Shown here: one piece after another, positions 1 through 10,280 of the stretch
Numbering within the stretch: position 1 is the first letter of the stretch
Layout of the letters: each line of letters opens with the position of its first letter
From: Streptomyces sp. I6
GTDB taxonomy: Bacteria; Actinomycetota; Actinomycetes; Streptomycetales; Streptomycetaceae
Length of the DNA: 64,000 bases
Assembly (NCBI GenBank): GCA_003725745.1
Contig: RHDP01000001.1
Location: 3,852,501-3,916,500, forward strand
Direction: 5' to 3'
The notes under the pieces: model-generated
Databases searched by the model: none
The model's input: only the letters and a program-made list of their open reading frames with translations
What the model was told of the DNA's origin: nothing
Made by a program: the position numbers and the translations under genes

Positions 1-1393
<1,393 letters not shown>

Positions 1394-1475
1394 GTTGCTC
1401 GCGTCCACTGTGTTAGTTCTGAAGTAACGAACATGCCGCTACTGTGGTGGTGGGCTGGTTCGATATTTTCATAGA

Positions 1476-1594
1476 GTTTCGGTGGTCATAGCGTTAGGGA
1501 AACGCCCGGTTACATTTCGAACCCGGAAGCTAAGCCTTTCAGCGCCGATGGTACTGCAGGGGGGACCCTGTGGGAGAGTAGGACACTGCCGAAC
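1476..1594 (+). rRNA. 5S ribosomal RNA
   Basis: It begins with GTTTCGGTGGTCATAGCG and ends with the complementary segment near 1590. Internal landmarks are AACCCGGAAGCTAAGC (loop B/C region) and GGGGGGACCCTGTGGGAGAGTAGG (helix IV and loop E). The length of about 119 nt is right for an actinobacterial 5S. It follows the 23S by about 80 nt, the standard rrn order. Confidence 0.96.
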
Positions 1595-1607
1595 GATTGT
1601 TGAGGGG

Positions 1608-1637
1608 AAGCCCCGGGCCTTGCGGCCCGGGGCTTTT
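1608..1637 (+). terminator. rrn operon intrinsic terminator
   Basis: A 12-bp perfect GC-rich stem (AAGCCCCGGGCC / GGCCCGGGGCTT) with a 4-nt TTGC loop, ending in a T run, 13 nt after the 5S rRNA. This is a classic intrinsic terminator closing the rRNA operon. Confidence 0.9.
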
Positions 1638-1687
1638 CCGCGTTCACCGTTGCCCGGCCGAGTTCTCGTTTTCCTAGGATCGAGGAC

Positions 1688-2332
1688 ATGCGCTACGACC
1701 TCGTGATCTTCGACAACGACGGTGTCCTCGTGGACAGCGAGCCCCTGTCCAACACCATCCTTGCCGGGTACCTCACCGAGTTGGGGCATCCCACCACCTA
1801 CGCGGAGTCCGTGCGCGACTACATGGGCGCCGCGGTGCACCGGGTGCACGACCTCGTCCTGGAACGGACGGGGAAGCGGCTCCCCGACGACTTCGACGAG
1901 ATACTGCACGCGCGCGTGTTCGCCGCGTTCGAGCGAGAGTTGACACCTGTCGCAGGGGTCCTCGACATCCTGGGCAAGCTCACGGCCGACGGGGTGCCGT
2001 ACTGCGTCGCGTCCTCCGGGAGCCATGAGCGCATCCGGGCCGGGCACCGCAAGACCGGGCTTGACGCGTGGTTCCACGCGGAGAACGTCTTCAGTGCCCA
2101 GGACGTGGGCTGTGGCAAGCCGGCGCCCGACCTTTTCCTGCACGCCGCCGCACGGATGGGTGCCGCTCCCGCGCGCTGCGTTGTGATCGAGGACAGTCCT
2201 CTCGGCGTCGCCGCCGCCCTCGCGGCGGGGACGGACGTGTACGGGTTCACCGCGATGACGCCGGCCACGCACCTCTCCGGAGCCAACGGATTCTTCGCGG
2301 ACATGTCCGAGCTGCCCGAACTGCTCGCCTGA
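1688..2332 (+). CDS. HAD-superfamily hydrolase (beta-phosphoglucomutase/phosphatase-like)
   Basis: A 214-residue protein. Motif I is FDNDGVLVDSE at residues 8-18, with the nucleophile Asp and the second Asp two residues on. The helical cap domain follows, then motif II (VASSGS), and the motif III/IV region with GCGKPAPDLF and VIEDSPLGVAAALAAG, which hold the Lys and the Mg-binding acidic pair. This is HAD subfamily IA, whose members are small-molecule phosphatases or phosphomutases; the substrate cannot be read from sequence. It lies just after the rrn terminator and starts at an ATG close behind it. It probably does not belong to an operon with the MFS gene, which begins 43 bp later. Confidence 0.88.
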   Translation: MRYDLVIFDNDGVLVDSEPLSNTILAGYLTELGHPTTYAESVRDYMGAAVHRVHDLVLERTGKRLPDDFDEILHARVFAAFERELTPVAGVLDILGKLTADGVPYCVASSGSHERIRAGHRKTGLDAWFHAENVFSAQDVGCGKPAPDLFLHAAARMGAAPARCVVIEDSPLGVAAALAAGTDVYGFTAMTPATHLSGANGFFADMSELPELLA

Positions 2333-2375
2333 TCGACCTACCCATCGGTAGGTGAGCGGCCTACGCTGTGCGGTC

Positions 2376-3629
2376 ATGACGGACGCGCGGTTGCGGCACG
2401 GTCGGGCCTCGTTGGCGCTCAGCTTCTTCGTCCAGGGCGTGGCCTTCGCCCTCCTGGTAACGCGGATACCCGCGATCCAGGACCGCTACGGGATATCCGA
2501 CGGGCTGCTGCCACTCTTCCTCGCCGCCGTGCCGGTTCTCGCCGGCGTCGGCAGCGTGGCCACCGGGAGGCTCGTCGCACGACGGCCGCCGGCATCGGTT
2601 CTCCGGTGGTCGCAGCCGGTGGTCCTGCTCTCCCTGCCGGCACTCGGCGCGGGCACCGAGATGTGGCAGGCCGCTCTGACTCTCGGGGTGTTCGGGCTGG
2701 CCGTCGGAGCGCTGGACGCGTCGATGAACATGCTCGGCGTCAGCCTGCAACAGGCGTACGGCCGCAGCATCATCCTCGGCTTCCACGCCGCGTACAGCCT
2801 CGGCGGGATCCTCGGCGCCTCCCTCGCCTGGGCCGCCGCGTACGGGGACGTGCCGCTCGTGCTGTCCTACCTGCCGGTCGTCCTCGTGCTGCTGCCCGCT
2901 GCGCTGCTCGGAAGCCGGTGGTACGTCGGCGCCGGCGACCCTGCATCGGGCGACCCCGCATCGGGCGGCGGCGAGGAGCCGCGCGGTCGGGGCGCGGCCG
3001 TCCCGTTCGGGGCGCTGCTGCCGCTGTGCATGGTGATGGCGTTCGCGTACATCGGAGACTCCACCGTGTCGAACTGGAGCGCAAAGTACCTCCAGGACGT
3101 GCTGGGGAGTTCCGAGGAACTGGCGACCGTCCCCTACAACGCCTACATGGTGACCACGCTGCTCGGGCGGGCCGTCGGGGATCTCGGGGTGCGGCGGTTG
3201 GGTGCCGTGACGGTCGTGCGGTGCGGGACGCTGCTGGCGGCGGGCGGTTTCGCCGTGGTGGCGGTGGCGCCGGGGCCGTGGACGGGCCTCGCCGGATTCA
3301 CCCTGCTCGGTCTGGGCCTGTGCGTGATCGTGCCGCAGACGTTCGCCGCCGCCGGGCGCCGGGCCGTCGAGAGCGGCGGCCCCGGGGCGGGCAACGCGGC
3401 CGTCGCACGGCTCAACGTCTTCAACTACGTGGGATTTCTGATCGGGGCACCGTTGGTCGGAGGACTGGGGGACGCGTGGAACTACCGGGGAGCGATGCTC
3501 GTCCCGATGGTGTTGGTGCTTGTGACGTGGCGGTACGCGAGGTCGTTCGAGTCGGAGCCCGACCGATACGGTGTCGGCCATGAGCGGCCGCGCACTGTTG
3601 ATGTGGGACGAGGCGGTGACGAAGTATGA
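2376..3629 (+). CDS. MFS transporter
   Basis: A 417-residue integral membrane protein with about 12 hydrophobic segments in two halves. A polar linker between them (residues about 185-210) contains a small repeat, GDPASGDPASG. The family is the major facilitator superfamily, in the fucose-permease-like or YbjJ-like sugar/drug group; the substrate is unknown. I chose the ATG at 2376 (MTDARLRHGRAS), just before the first transmembrane segment, over an upstream GTG. The 3' end overlaps the start of the acuC-like gene by about 50 bp, so the two may be co-transcribed. Confidence 0.85.
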   Translation: MTDARLRHGRASLALSFFVQGVAFALLVTRIPAIQDRYGISDGLLPLFLAAVPVLAGVGSVATGRLVARRPPASVLRWSQPVVLLSLPALGAGTEMWQAALTLGVFGLAVGALDASMNMLGVSLQQAYGRSIILGFHAAYSLGGILGASLAWAAAYGDVPLVLSYLPVVLVLLPAALLGSRWYVGAGDPASGDPASGGGEEPRGRGAAVPFGALLPLCMVMAFAYIGDSTVSNWSAKYLQDVLGSSEELATVPYNAYMVTTLLGRAVGDLGVRRLGAVTVVRCGTLLAAGGFAVVAVAPGPWTGLAGFTLLGLGLCVIVPQTFAAAGRRAVESGGPGAGNAAVARLNVFNYVGFLIGAPLVGGLGDAWNYRGAMLVPMVLVLVTWRYARSFESEPDRYGVGHERPRTVDVGRGGDEV

Positions 3630-4754
3630 CTTCGGCCCCAGCCATCCGATGGATCCCGTGCGGCTCGCGCTGACCATGGGGTTGGTGCGGGCCTACGGGC
3701 TGGACCGCGCCGTGGACGTGGTGGCGGGCAGGCCCGCGGGCGAGTCGACCCTGCGGCTGGTCCACCGCGAGGACTATGTGGCGGCGGTGCGCGCCGCATC
3801 GGAGAATCCGCGGGCGGCGGACCAGTCCTACGGTCTGGGCACCTTGGACGACCCGGCCTTCCCGGGCATGCACGAGGTCTCGGCGATGATCGCGGGCCAG
3901 TCCGTGGGAGCGGCCGAGGCGGTGTGGCGGGGCGAGGCCCCCACGCCGTGAACTTCGCGGGCGGGCTGCATCACGCGATGCCCGGTTCGGCCTCGGGCTT
4001 CTGCATCTACAACGACGCCTCGCTGGCCATCGCGCGGCTGCTGGAGCTGGGCGCCGAGCGGGTCGCCTACCTGGACGTCGACGTGCACCACGGGGACGGT
4101 GTGCAGGCGGCGTTCTGGGACGACCCGAGGGTACTGACGATCTCCCTGCACGAGCATCCCGGCACTCTCTTCCCGGGCACCGGGTGGCCGGAGGAGACGG
4201 GTGGCCCGGGAGAGGGCGAGGGCTCCGCGGTGAACGTGGCGCTGCCCGCCGGGACCGGGGACGACGGCTGGCTGCGCGCGTTCCACGCCGTCGTGCCGGA
4301 GCTGCTGAGGCACTTCCGCCCGCAGGTCCTGGTGACGCAGCACGGAGCCGACACGCACTTCGAGGACCCGCTGGCGCACCTGGCCGTGTCCCTGGACGCC
4401 CAGCGGCTGGTGCAGGAGGCGTGCCACTCGCTCGTGCACGAGTGCGTCGAGGACGGGCGCTGGCTGGCACTCGGCGGGGGCGGTTACGCCGTCGTCGACG
4501 TGGTGCCGAGGTCCTGGACCCACCTCGTCGGGATCGCCGCCCATGCGCCGGTGGACCCGGAGTCGGTGATCCCGTCCTCGTGGCGGGACGAGGTGTACGC
4601 GCGGACACGGCAGTTGGGGCCGGGACGGATGACGGACGGGCGCACGCCGGCATGGCGGTCCTGGGAGGACGGCTACGATCCGGCGGACCGATTGGACCAG
4701 GCCGTCCTCGCGACGCGCCGCGCGCTCTTCCCGCTGCGGGGCATGCTGCCGTAG
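3580..4754 (+). CDS. acuC: AcuC-type histone-deacetylase-family protein (frame broken by one lost base)
   Basis: The arginase/deacetylase fold of the class I/II histone-deacetylase family, which removes acetyl groups from lysines (in Bacillus AcuC acts on acetyl-CoA synthetase). The order of motifs is complete: GPSHPMDP near the N terminus, GGLHHAMPG (catalytic His pair), YLDVDVHHGDG (zinc ligands Asp and His), QHGADTH (second zinc Asp) and LGGGGY. The frame breaks at the C run 3938-3942. Adding one C joins the two open frames as EAPHAVNFAGG and gives 392 codons, the normal length. I regard this as a sequencing error. The stop codon lies inside a CCGTAG repeat tract. Confidence 0.87.
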
Positions 4755-4826
4755 CCGTAGCCGTAGCCGTAGCCGTAGCCGTAGCCGTAGCCGTAGCCGT
4801 AGCCGTAGCCGTAGCCGTAGCCGTAG
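4749..4826. repeat. CCGTAG hexanucleotide microsatellite, 13 copies
   Basis: Thirteen perfect tandem copies of CCGTAG begin in the last codons of the acuC-like gene and run downstream. The acuC stop codon is the TAG of the first unit, and the TAG recurs every two codons in that frame. The other frames read Val-Ala or Arg-Arg repeats, or Leu-Arg on the other strand, which create long spurious open frames. Confidence 0.98.
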
Positions 4827-4950
4827 CCCGCCCGCTGCCGGGAGGACGCCCGTCATGTGGAGGGCGGTCCGCGGCCGTTACGCCGACGGTGGGGATTCGC
4901 CGGGGTTCCCGGGGCGCGGGGCCGGGCGCTGCGGGACCATCGTCGCTGTG

Positions 4951-5763
4951 GTGAGCAGAGGGGCGCTGCGGGCGCATCTGTTGACGGCGGGACTCGCCGG
5001 CCCGGTGGCGACGTCCCGGGAGGGCAGCCTGCGGAGCTACCGGCTGTTCGCGGCACGGGATCCGAGGGTCACGCTCGGGCTTGATCCCCAGGGGGCCTGG
5101 GGTGAGCGGGACCTGATCGCGCTGATGGCGGACAGATGCGGGGTCTCCGGGGACCCGGGGCATGTATCCGGTCAGGACGTCATCGACCCGGAGCGCACGC
5201 TGAACGGGCTCGACGCGTTCGCCGGACGGCTGGCGGCGGTCGCCGAACGCCGCGGGACCGTGCTGTTCGGGACCGGGCATCCGCACCGGCTGCTCGGTTT
5301 CTACGCCGCGCTGGCAGACGCCCTGTCGGCGGCGGGCTGTCTTGTTCTCACACCCGCGCAGGGCCGATGTATCGACATAACGACCCGGTTCGGCGTACGT
5401 ACGTACACCATCGACTACGTACGGGGAGTCGCGATGGTGCGAGCACCCGGAGCGCGGGTCGCGGGGTGTGAGACCGGCGTGCACACCCATTCACCCCTCC
5501 CGGTGCGGGCCGCGCTGGAGGGGGCGGCGGAGTCCGGCACCCCCCTGCCCGAGCTGGTGGTCGGGGACCACGGTTGGGTCTGCGGTGCAGGTCAGCTCGG
5601 TTTTGAGGTGATCGGCCTGGCGGACACGGACGATCCGGCGCTGTTCGTCGGAGAGGCCGAAGGGCGCGTGTCCGTCGCCGTCCCGGTGGATGACGCCGTG
5701 CGGTCCGCCTACTACCGGCCGCTTACTCGCTATGTACTCAATCGGGCGTGTCTGTCACAGTAA
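4951..5763 (+). CDS. Phosphatase-like conserved protein
   Basis: A 270-residue protein of a type conserved in Streptomyces and annotated there as a phosphatase; I recognise the family but no textbook catalytic motif. Visible landmarks are a conserved N terminus (SRGALRAHLLTAGLAG), FGTGHPHRLLGFY in the middle, a TPAQGRCIDITTRFGVRTY segment, ETGVHTHSP, and VVGDHGWVCGAGQ near the C terminus. The His- and Asp-rich pieces could form a metal site. I chose the GTG at 4951 because similarity begins there; the upstream in-frame extension is arginine- and glycine-rich. It ends 128 bp before the small DNA-binding protein gene on the same strand. Confidence 0.7.
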   Translation: MSRGALRAHLLTAGLAGPVATSREGSLRSYRLFAARDPRVTLGLDPQGAWGERDLIALMADRCGVSGDPGHVSGQDVIDPERTLNGLDAFAGRLAAVAERRGTVLFGTGHPHRLLGFYAALADALSAAGCLVLTPAQGRCIDITTRFGVRTYTIDYVRGVAMVRAPGARVAGCETGVHTHSPLPVRAALEGAAESGTPLPELVVGDHGWVCGAGQLGFEVIGLADTDDPALFVGEAEGRVSVAVPVDDAVRSAYYRPLTRYVLNRACLSQ

Positions 5764-5891
5764 ACGACCGATGGCTGCTCCTCTTCCCCACTCGCACCAC
5801 CCGCCCCTACTCTGGGGAGTGAGCGCACCGCGACGAAGAGTCACCGGAGGGGAAGCCGGTGTGCGTCGTGTGCGGAAGGTACAGGTGGGTC

Positions 5892-6101
5892 ATGGCTGCT
5901 GGCGAAAGGCCTCTCAACGAGGTCAAGTTCCTGACCGTGGCGGAAGTCGCCTCGGTGATGCGCGTGTCGAAGATGACCGTGTACCGCTTGGTGCACAGCG
6001 GTCATCTGCCGGCGATTCGGGTGGGCAGGTCCTTCCGGGTTCCGGAGCAAGCGGTTCACGAGTACCTCCGGGAATCCTTCGTGGGGGTCGAGTCGGCCTG
6101 A
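5892..6101 (+). CDS. Small excisionase/MerR-like DNA-binding protein
   Basis: A 69-residue protein made almost wholly of one winged-helix domain: FLTVAEVASVMRVSKMTVYRLVHSG is the helix-turn-helix and HLPAIRVGRSFRVPEQAVHEYL the wing and final helix. This is the excisionase (xis)/BldC-like family, and such single-domain proteins are common developmental regulators in Streptomyces. I chose the ATG at 5892 (MAAGERPLNE); a longer version beginning at 5859 would add a Cys-rich extension. The gene sits with the 32-residue basic protein and the epimerase, in the same neighbourhood as bldN. Confidence 0.85.
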   Translation: MAAGERPLNEVKFLTVAEVASVMRVSKMTVYRLVHSGHLPAIRVGRSFRVPEQAVHEYLRESFVGVESA

Positions 6102-6211
6102 GATGCCCCTCGGATTACAGGCTCGGAGCTCGGGCCGGTAGGCTAGGCCGACGTAGGTCGTGTGGGCCCAGACGCCCCGCACCGAGTGAAGAGAAGTGAG
6201 CGAGGGTAGTC

Positions 6212-6310
6212 GTGGGCTCTGTTATCAAGAAGCGGCGCAAGCGGATGGCCAAGAAGAAGCACCGCAAGCTGCTCAAGCGCACGCGTGTGCAGCGTCGCAA
6301 CAAGAAGTAA
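6212..6310 (+). CDS. 32-residue basic protein, AURKAIP1/COX24 domain
   Basis: A very small gene starting with GTG and encoding a protein that is about half Lys and Arg (starts [19 protein letters not shown], ends VQRRNKK). This matches the short AURKAIP1/COX24 domain proteins widespread in actinobacteria. The domain is related to the mitochondrial ribosomal protein mS38, and the actinobacterial protein is thought to bind the ribosome. The reading is from sequence pattern; function is by family. It lies between the DNA-binding protein gene and the epimerase gene. Confidence 0.88.
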   Translation: MGSVIKKRRKRMAKKKHRKLLKRTRVQRRNKK

Positions 6311-6495
6311 GCGGCGGCTGTCGCGAACGCCGTGGCCCCTTTCACCCGCGAGGTGGACGGGGCCACGGTGCTTTTCCGGCCGGTGGTGTCGTGCGTTGGG
6401 ACCAAAGAGCCGGGTAGCAGGCCCTGCGGTCAACACAGCGCAACACCAACCCGCTACGGTGACGGATAGCCAGGACCGAACGGAAGGCGCTGATC

Positions 6496-7551
6496 TTGGG
6501 CAAGGTCGTGCTTGTCACCGGTGTGGCCCGGCAGCTCGGGGGCCGCTTCGTACGCCGTATCCAGCGGGACCCCGGAGTGGAACGGGTGGTGGGCGTCGAC
6601 GCGGTGACTCCCGGGCATCGTCTCGGCGGAGCCGATTTCGTACGGGCCGACATCCGCCAGCCGGCCATAGCGCGGGTACTGGCCGAGCACGACGTGGACA
6701 CCGTGGTCCACCTGGACGTCACGGGCACTCCCCTCGGGTCGGGGGGCCGTACCGCGGTCAAGGAGACCAACGTCATCGGCACCATGCAACTGCTCGGTGC
6801 CTGTCAGAAGTCGCCGACCGTCCGGAGGCTGGTGGTCAAGTCCAGTACCAGCGTGTACGGCTCCGCCTCGCGGGACCCGGCCGTCTTCACCGAGACCACG
6901 CCCCCCAAGTCACTGCCGAGCGGCGGTTTCGCCAAGGACGCCGTGGAGGTCGAGGGCTATGTGCGCGGCTTCGCGCGCCGCAGGCCGGATGTGGCGGTGT
7001 GCGTGCTGCGGTTCGCCAACATCCTGGGGCCGAGCGCCGACTCCCCGCTAGCGGACTACTTCTCGCTGCCCGTCATGCCGACCGTGCTGGGCTACGACCC
7101 CCGGCTGCAGTTCGTCCACGAGGACGACGTCGTCGACGTGCTGCGGATCGCCTGCCACGAGCCCCGCCGCGGCACGCTGAACAGCGGCACGTTCAACATC
7201 GCGGGCGACGGAGTGCTGCTGCTGTCGCAGTGCTCGCGCAGACTCGGCCGGCCCACGGTGCCGGTGCTGCTGCCCGCGGTGACCTGGGTCGGTTCGGCCC
7301 TGCGCACGGTCGGTGTCACCGACTTCTCGCCGGAGCAGATCCGGCTCCTCACGCACGGCCGGGTGGTCAGCACCGTGCAGATGCGCGAGACACTGGGCTT
7401 CGAACCCGCCTACACGACCGCGGAGACCTTCGCGGACTTCGCGCGGAGCCGCGGGCCGGGCCTGCTGCCGCCGGAGACCCTGGCGAGGGCGGTCGACAAG
7501 GTCGCCGCGCTGTCGCCGGCCGGCGGTGCCACCCCACCGAGCGCCGGATAA
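6496..7551 (+). CDS. NAD-dependent epimerase/dehydratase family protein (extended SDR)
   Basis: A 351-residue Rossmann-fold protein. Its start is TTG (LGKVVLVTGVARQLGG), where the glycine-rich NAD-binding loop is a variant of TGxxGxxG. Further landmarks are VVHLDVTGT, TNVIGTMQLLGAC and the SSTSVYGS serine region. The usual YxxxK is not obvious (FAKDAVEVEGYV lies where it would be), so catalysis may be altered. The family acts on nucleotide sugars or related substrates. The next gene, an acyltransferase, starts 15 bp later, so they probably form one operon with a lipid or envelope role. Confidence 0.85.
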   Translation: MGKVVLVTGVARQLGGRFVRRIQRDPGVERVVGVDAVTPGHRLGGADFVRADIRQPAIARVLAEHDVDTVVHLDVTGTPLGSGGRTAVKETNVIGTMQLLGACQKSPTVRRLVVKSSTSVYGSASRDPAVFTETTPPKSLPSGGFAKDAVEVEGYVRGFARRRPDVAVCVLRFANILGPSADSPLADYFSLPVMPTVLGYDPRLQFVHEDDVVDVLRIACHEPRRGTLNSGTFNIAGDGVLLLSQCSRRLGRPTVPVLLPAVTWVGSALRTVGVTDFSPEQIRLLTHGRVVSTVQMRETLGFEPAYTTAETFADFARSRGPGLLPPETLARAVDKVAALSPAGGATPPSAG

Positions 7552-7566
7552 GGAGCGCGAGCAACG

Positions 7567-8649
7567 ATGGCGGACGCCAAGGTCATTCCGTTCGACGACG
7601 ACCGGTCGCGCAACGGCGCGCCGCAGCGCTCGGTGCGGCGCCGCGCCGGTTCGGGCCGGCGGAAATCCGTGGCCGAGTCGGCGCGTGAGATCACGGTCGG
7701 TTCCGTGCCGGGACAGCTGGGCGGGGACCGGGTGGTGCAGAAGGATGCAGCGGCCCGCGGGGGCGTGGATGGGCAGCCGCCGCGCGGCCCCGGAGCAGAC
7801 GGCGCGGACACCGGCTGGGACCAGCGCATCGCCGGCGGGCTGGCGTTTCTGCGCCGCCGGCTCACCGGTGACTACGACGTCGACGAGTTCGGCTACGACA
7901 AGGAACTCACCGACCAGGTGCTGATGTCGCTGCTGCGGCCGTTGTACGCCAAGTACTTCCGGGTCGAGGTGAAGGGTATCGGGAACATCCCGGCCGAAGG
8001 CGGGGCGCTGGTCGTCGCCAACCACTCCGGGACGCTGCCCCTGGACGGCCTGATGATGCAGGTGGCCGTCCACGACAACCACCCGGCCGGGAGGCATCTG
8101 CGGCTCCTCGCCGCGGACCTGGTCTTCGTGCTGCCGGTGATAAACGAACTGGCGCGCAAGGCCGGGCACACGCTGGCGTGCACGGAGGACGCGGAACGGC
8201 TGCTGCGGCGGGGTGAGGTCGTCGGCGTGATGCCGGAGGGCTTCAAGGGGATCGGGAAGCCGTTCAGCGACCGCTACAAGCTCCAGCGCTTCGGGCGGGG
8301 CGGTTTCGTCTCGACGGCTTTGCGTGCGGGTGTGCCGATCGTGCCGTGCTCGATCGTCGGGGCCGAGGAGATCTACCCGATGATCGGCAACGCGAAGACG
8401 CTTGCGCGGCTGCTGGGATTCCCGTATTTCCCGATCACGCCCACGTTCCCCTGGCTAGGGCCGCTGGGAGCGGTGCCGCTGCCAACGAAGTGGACCATTC
8501 AGTTCGGGGAGCCGATTCCGACGGACGGCTATCCGCCGGAGGCGGCCGAGGACCCGATGCTGATGTTCAACCTCACCGACCAGGTACGGGAGCAGATCCA
8601 GCACACGCTCTACAAACTCCTGGTGCAGCGGCGGTCGGTCTTCTTCTGA
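7567..8649 (+). CDS. Lysophospholipid acyltransferase family protein (PlsC-like)
   Basis: A 360-residue protein. The first 100 residues are polar and of low complexity; then comes a 1-acyl-glycerol-3-phosphate acyltransferase domain. The catalytic NHSGTLPLDG (NHxxxxD) lies near residue 150, a MPEGFKGIGKPF segment follows (block III, acyl-acceptor binding), and VPIVPCSIVGAEEIYPMIG is block IV. Such proteins transfer acyl groups to glycerophospholipids or related acceptors at the membrane. It directly follows the epimerase gene (15-bp gap). A strong bidirectional terminator follows it. Confidence 0.88.
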   Translation: MADAKVIPFDDDRSRNGAPQRSVRRRAGSGRRKSVAESAREITVGSVPGQLGGDRVVQKDAAARGGVDGQPPRGPGADGADTGWDQRIAGGLAFLRRRLTGDYDVDEFGYDKELTDQVLMSLLRPLYAKYFRVEVKGIGNIPAEGGALVVANHSGTLPLDGLMMQVAVHDNHPAGRHLRLLAADLVFVLPVINELARKAGHTLACTEDAERLLRRGEVVGVMPEGFKGIGKPFSDRYKLQRFGRGGFVSTALRAGVPIVPCSIVGAEEIYPMIGNAKTLARLLGFPYFPITPTFPWLGPLGAVPLPTKWTIQFGEPIPTDGYPPEAAEDPMLMFNLTDQVREQIQHTLYKLLVQRRSVFF

Positions 8650-8697
8650 TCGCTTCTGCTCGCTCTGGTCGGTGGTCGCCCCGAACGATGCCGCACG

Positions 8698-8745
8698 GAA
8701 GGGCGGGGCCGGATACGCGTGGAAGCGTATCCGGCCCCGCCCTTC
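8698..8745. terminator. Bidirectional terminator, 21-bp perfect stem
   Basis: A perfect 21-bp inverted repeat (8698-8718 and 8725-8745) with a 6-nt loop. It separates the acyltransferase gene (plus strand) from rsbN (minus strand), which converge here. The position and strength fit a terminator for both. Confidence 0.88.
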
Positions 8746-8774
8746 GGCCTTTCACCGGCCCAGGCCGCCACGGG

Positions 8775-9974
8775 CTACGGCGTGTCCTCGCTGTCGAGGC
8801 CCAGGCCCGGCAGGAGCCCCGGCAGCAGCGGCGGGATCGTCACGTCCGGCACGGGTGCGGCCGGGTCCGGGAGCTTGGCGGACGGTGACGGGGAGGCGCT
8901 GTTCTGCGGGGGGGTGAGGAGTCCGCCCGTGTTGCCCCCGATGAGTTGCTCGTCCTCCACGGTGCCCGACCCGGACGGCTGGGGCCGGTTGTCCCCTTCC
9001 GGGCCGGCGGCGGGCGGCGAGGGAGGCGCGGAGGGATGCGTCTCCGCGGAGTTCGAGGAGTCCTGCGGGGGTGATCCGGGCTTGCGCGACCCCAGCCGCT
9101 CCGTCTCGGGAGGAGGTGGCAGCAGTGACCGCAGCGGGCCGACCTCCTGGTCTATGGCGTCGAAGACCGAGCTGACCTGGTCGCGGACGTCCGTGAGTTG
9201 TGCGGGCAGCCGGTCCCGCAGTCCGTTCCACACGTCGCGGTGGCTGCTCGAGAAGGAGGACAGGGTGGCGATGGGGGCGAGCGAGCCGTCCCGCTCGTAC
9301 GCCTGGTGCAGCAGCCGATGACCCTCGGAGGCGTCGTGCCGCATGCCGCTGAGGGTGTGCCTGATCTCGTTCATCGACTCGGTGTCCAGCTCGCCCGCGC
9401 GGCCGCGCTCCATGAGGCGGCGGGCCTCGTTCAGCCGGGTGGATGCCTGGTCGAGGTAGAGCCCGCCGCGGTCCGCGTCGTCGTCGGCCATGCCGAGCTT
9501 CAGGTCCTCCATGCCTCGTTTCAGCCCGTAGAGGGAGTCACCGGGGAGGGCGTCGGAGCTGGCGGCCGCCACGCCGCCGAAGGCGCCCGCGGCCACTCCG
9601 ACGGTGAGCCCGCCGGCCGCGAGGCCCTTGGACCACCGGGAGCGCGGACGGAGTTTCCGGAGCGGGGAGGACCGGTGGGCGCCGCGGCGGGATCTCCGCT
9701 GCTCCGGAACGGTAGGGCCCCGGGCTGCGGAGCCCTCCGCGAGCATGGCTTCCATGGCGGCCACGAGCCGGGCTCGCTGCACCACCTTGACATCGGGATC
9801 CAACTCCGGCTTCGGCAGCTCGCCGAGGCCGTTCGCCAGGGCCAACAGCTGCCCCTGTTCGGCCCGCTGGGCCGAACTCTCGGGCTGCTCGGCCGCCGCG
9901 CCCCGGAGCGCCTGAGTCTCCAGGGCCTGGGCGAAGGCGTTCGCCCGCCGGTGCGCCGAAACGTTCGCGATCAC
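8775..9974 (-). CDS. rsbN: Anti-sigma factor RsbN (partner of BldN), DUF5667
   Basis: A 399-residue protein with a cytoplasmic N-terminal part, one transmembrane segment (GLAAGGLTVGVAAGAFGGVAAASS, roughly residues 135-158), then an extracytoplasmic DUF5667 domain with the typical DSLYGLKRGMEDLKL signature, and a Pro/Ser-rich tail. In Streptomyces venezuelae RsbN holds the sigma factor BldN inactive at the membrane. I chose the GTG at 9974 (MIANVSAHRRANAFAQ), which has a GAGGAGG ribosome-binding site 6-7 bp upstream, over the GTG at 9983 inside that site. It lies downstream of bldN on the same strand with a 306-bp gap. Confidence 0.88.
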   Translation of the reverse strand: MIANVSAHRRANAFAQALETQALRGAAAEQPESSAQRAEQGQLLALANGLGELPKPELDPDVKVVQRARLVAAMEAMLAEGSAARGPTVPEQRRSRRGAHRSSPLRKLRPRSRWSKGLAAGGLTVGVAAGAFGGVAAASSDALPGDSLYGLKRGMEDLKLGMADDDADRGGLYLDQASTRLNEARRLMERGRAGELDTESMNEIRHTLSGMRHDASEGHRLLHQAYERDGSLAPIATLSSFSSSHRDVWNGLRDRLPAQLTDVRDQVSSVFDAIDQEVGPLRSLLPPPPETERLGSRKPGSPPQDSSNSAETHPSAPPSPPAAGPEGDNRPQPSGSGTVEDEQLIGGNTGGLLTPPQNSASPSPSAKLPDPAAPVPDVTIPPLLPGLLPGLGLDSEDTP

Positions 9975-10280
9975 TGGCGGCACCTCCTCTCGTCATGACG
10001 GTCGACTCCCCGGGGGGTCCGGAAGGTTGCACGCCTTGAGCACATCCACACGAAAGAGTGAGTGGCTGCGTGCACGACGTGACCGCAGGGAGCCTGCATT
10101 GCGCACAACGAGCGGCTCGGCAGTTGGGTTACGCGCGGAGGATGATCGGACCAGTGCGTCATCGAGTGCTCACGGATGGTGAGTTGGGGGCGGATGGGCC
10201 GGGGACGGGCGCGTGGGGGCGGGGTGGTGCCGGTGGGGCCTTCACGGGGACGGACGGGACGGGTCGGTGGTCGGCGGGTG
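9975..10280. other. bldN-rsbN intergenic region
   Basis: About 306 bp with no gene. It holds the rsbN ribosome-binding site and presumably its promoter. In S. venezuelae rsbN is known to be transcribed from its own BldN-dependent promoter. I could not pick out a confident -35/-10 pair by eye. Confidence 0.5.

Noticed and set aside
4749-4826. A CRISPR array or coding Val-Ala repeat
   Set aside because: Units are six bases with no spacers, and stops occur in the acuC frame; it is a microsatellite.
3421-5490. A 689-residue minus-strand frame with a long repetitive TATATA tract
   Set aside because: It lies opposite the MFS, acuC-like and phosphatase-like genes; the repeat part is only the CCGTAG microsatellite read on the other strand.
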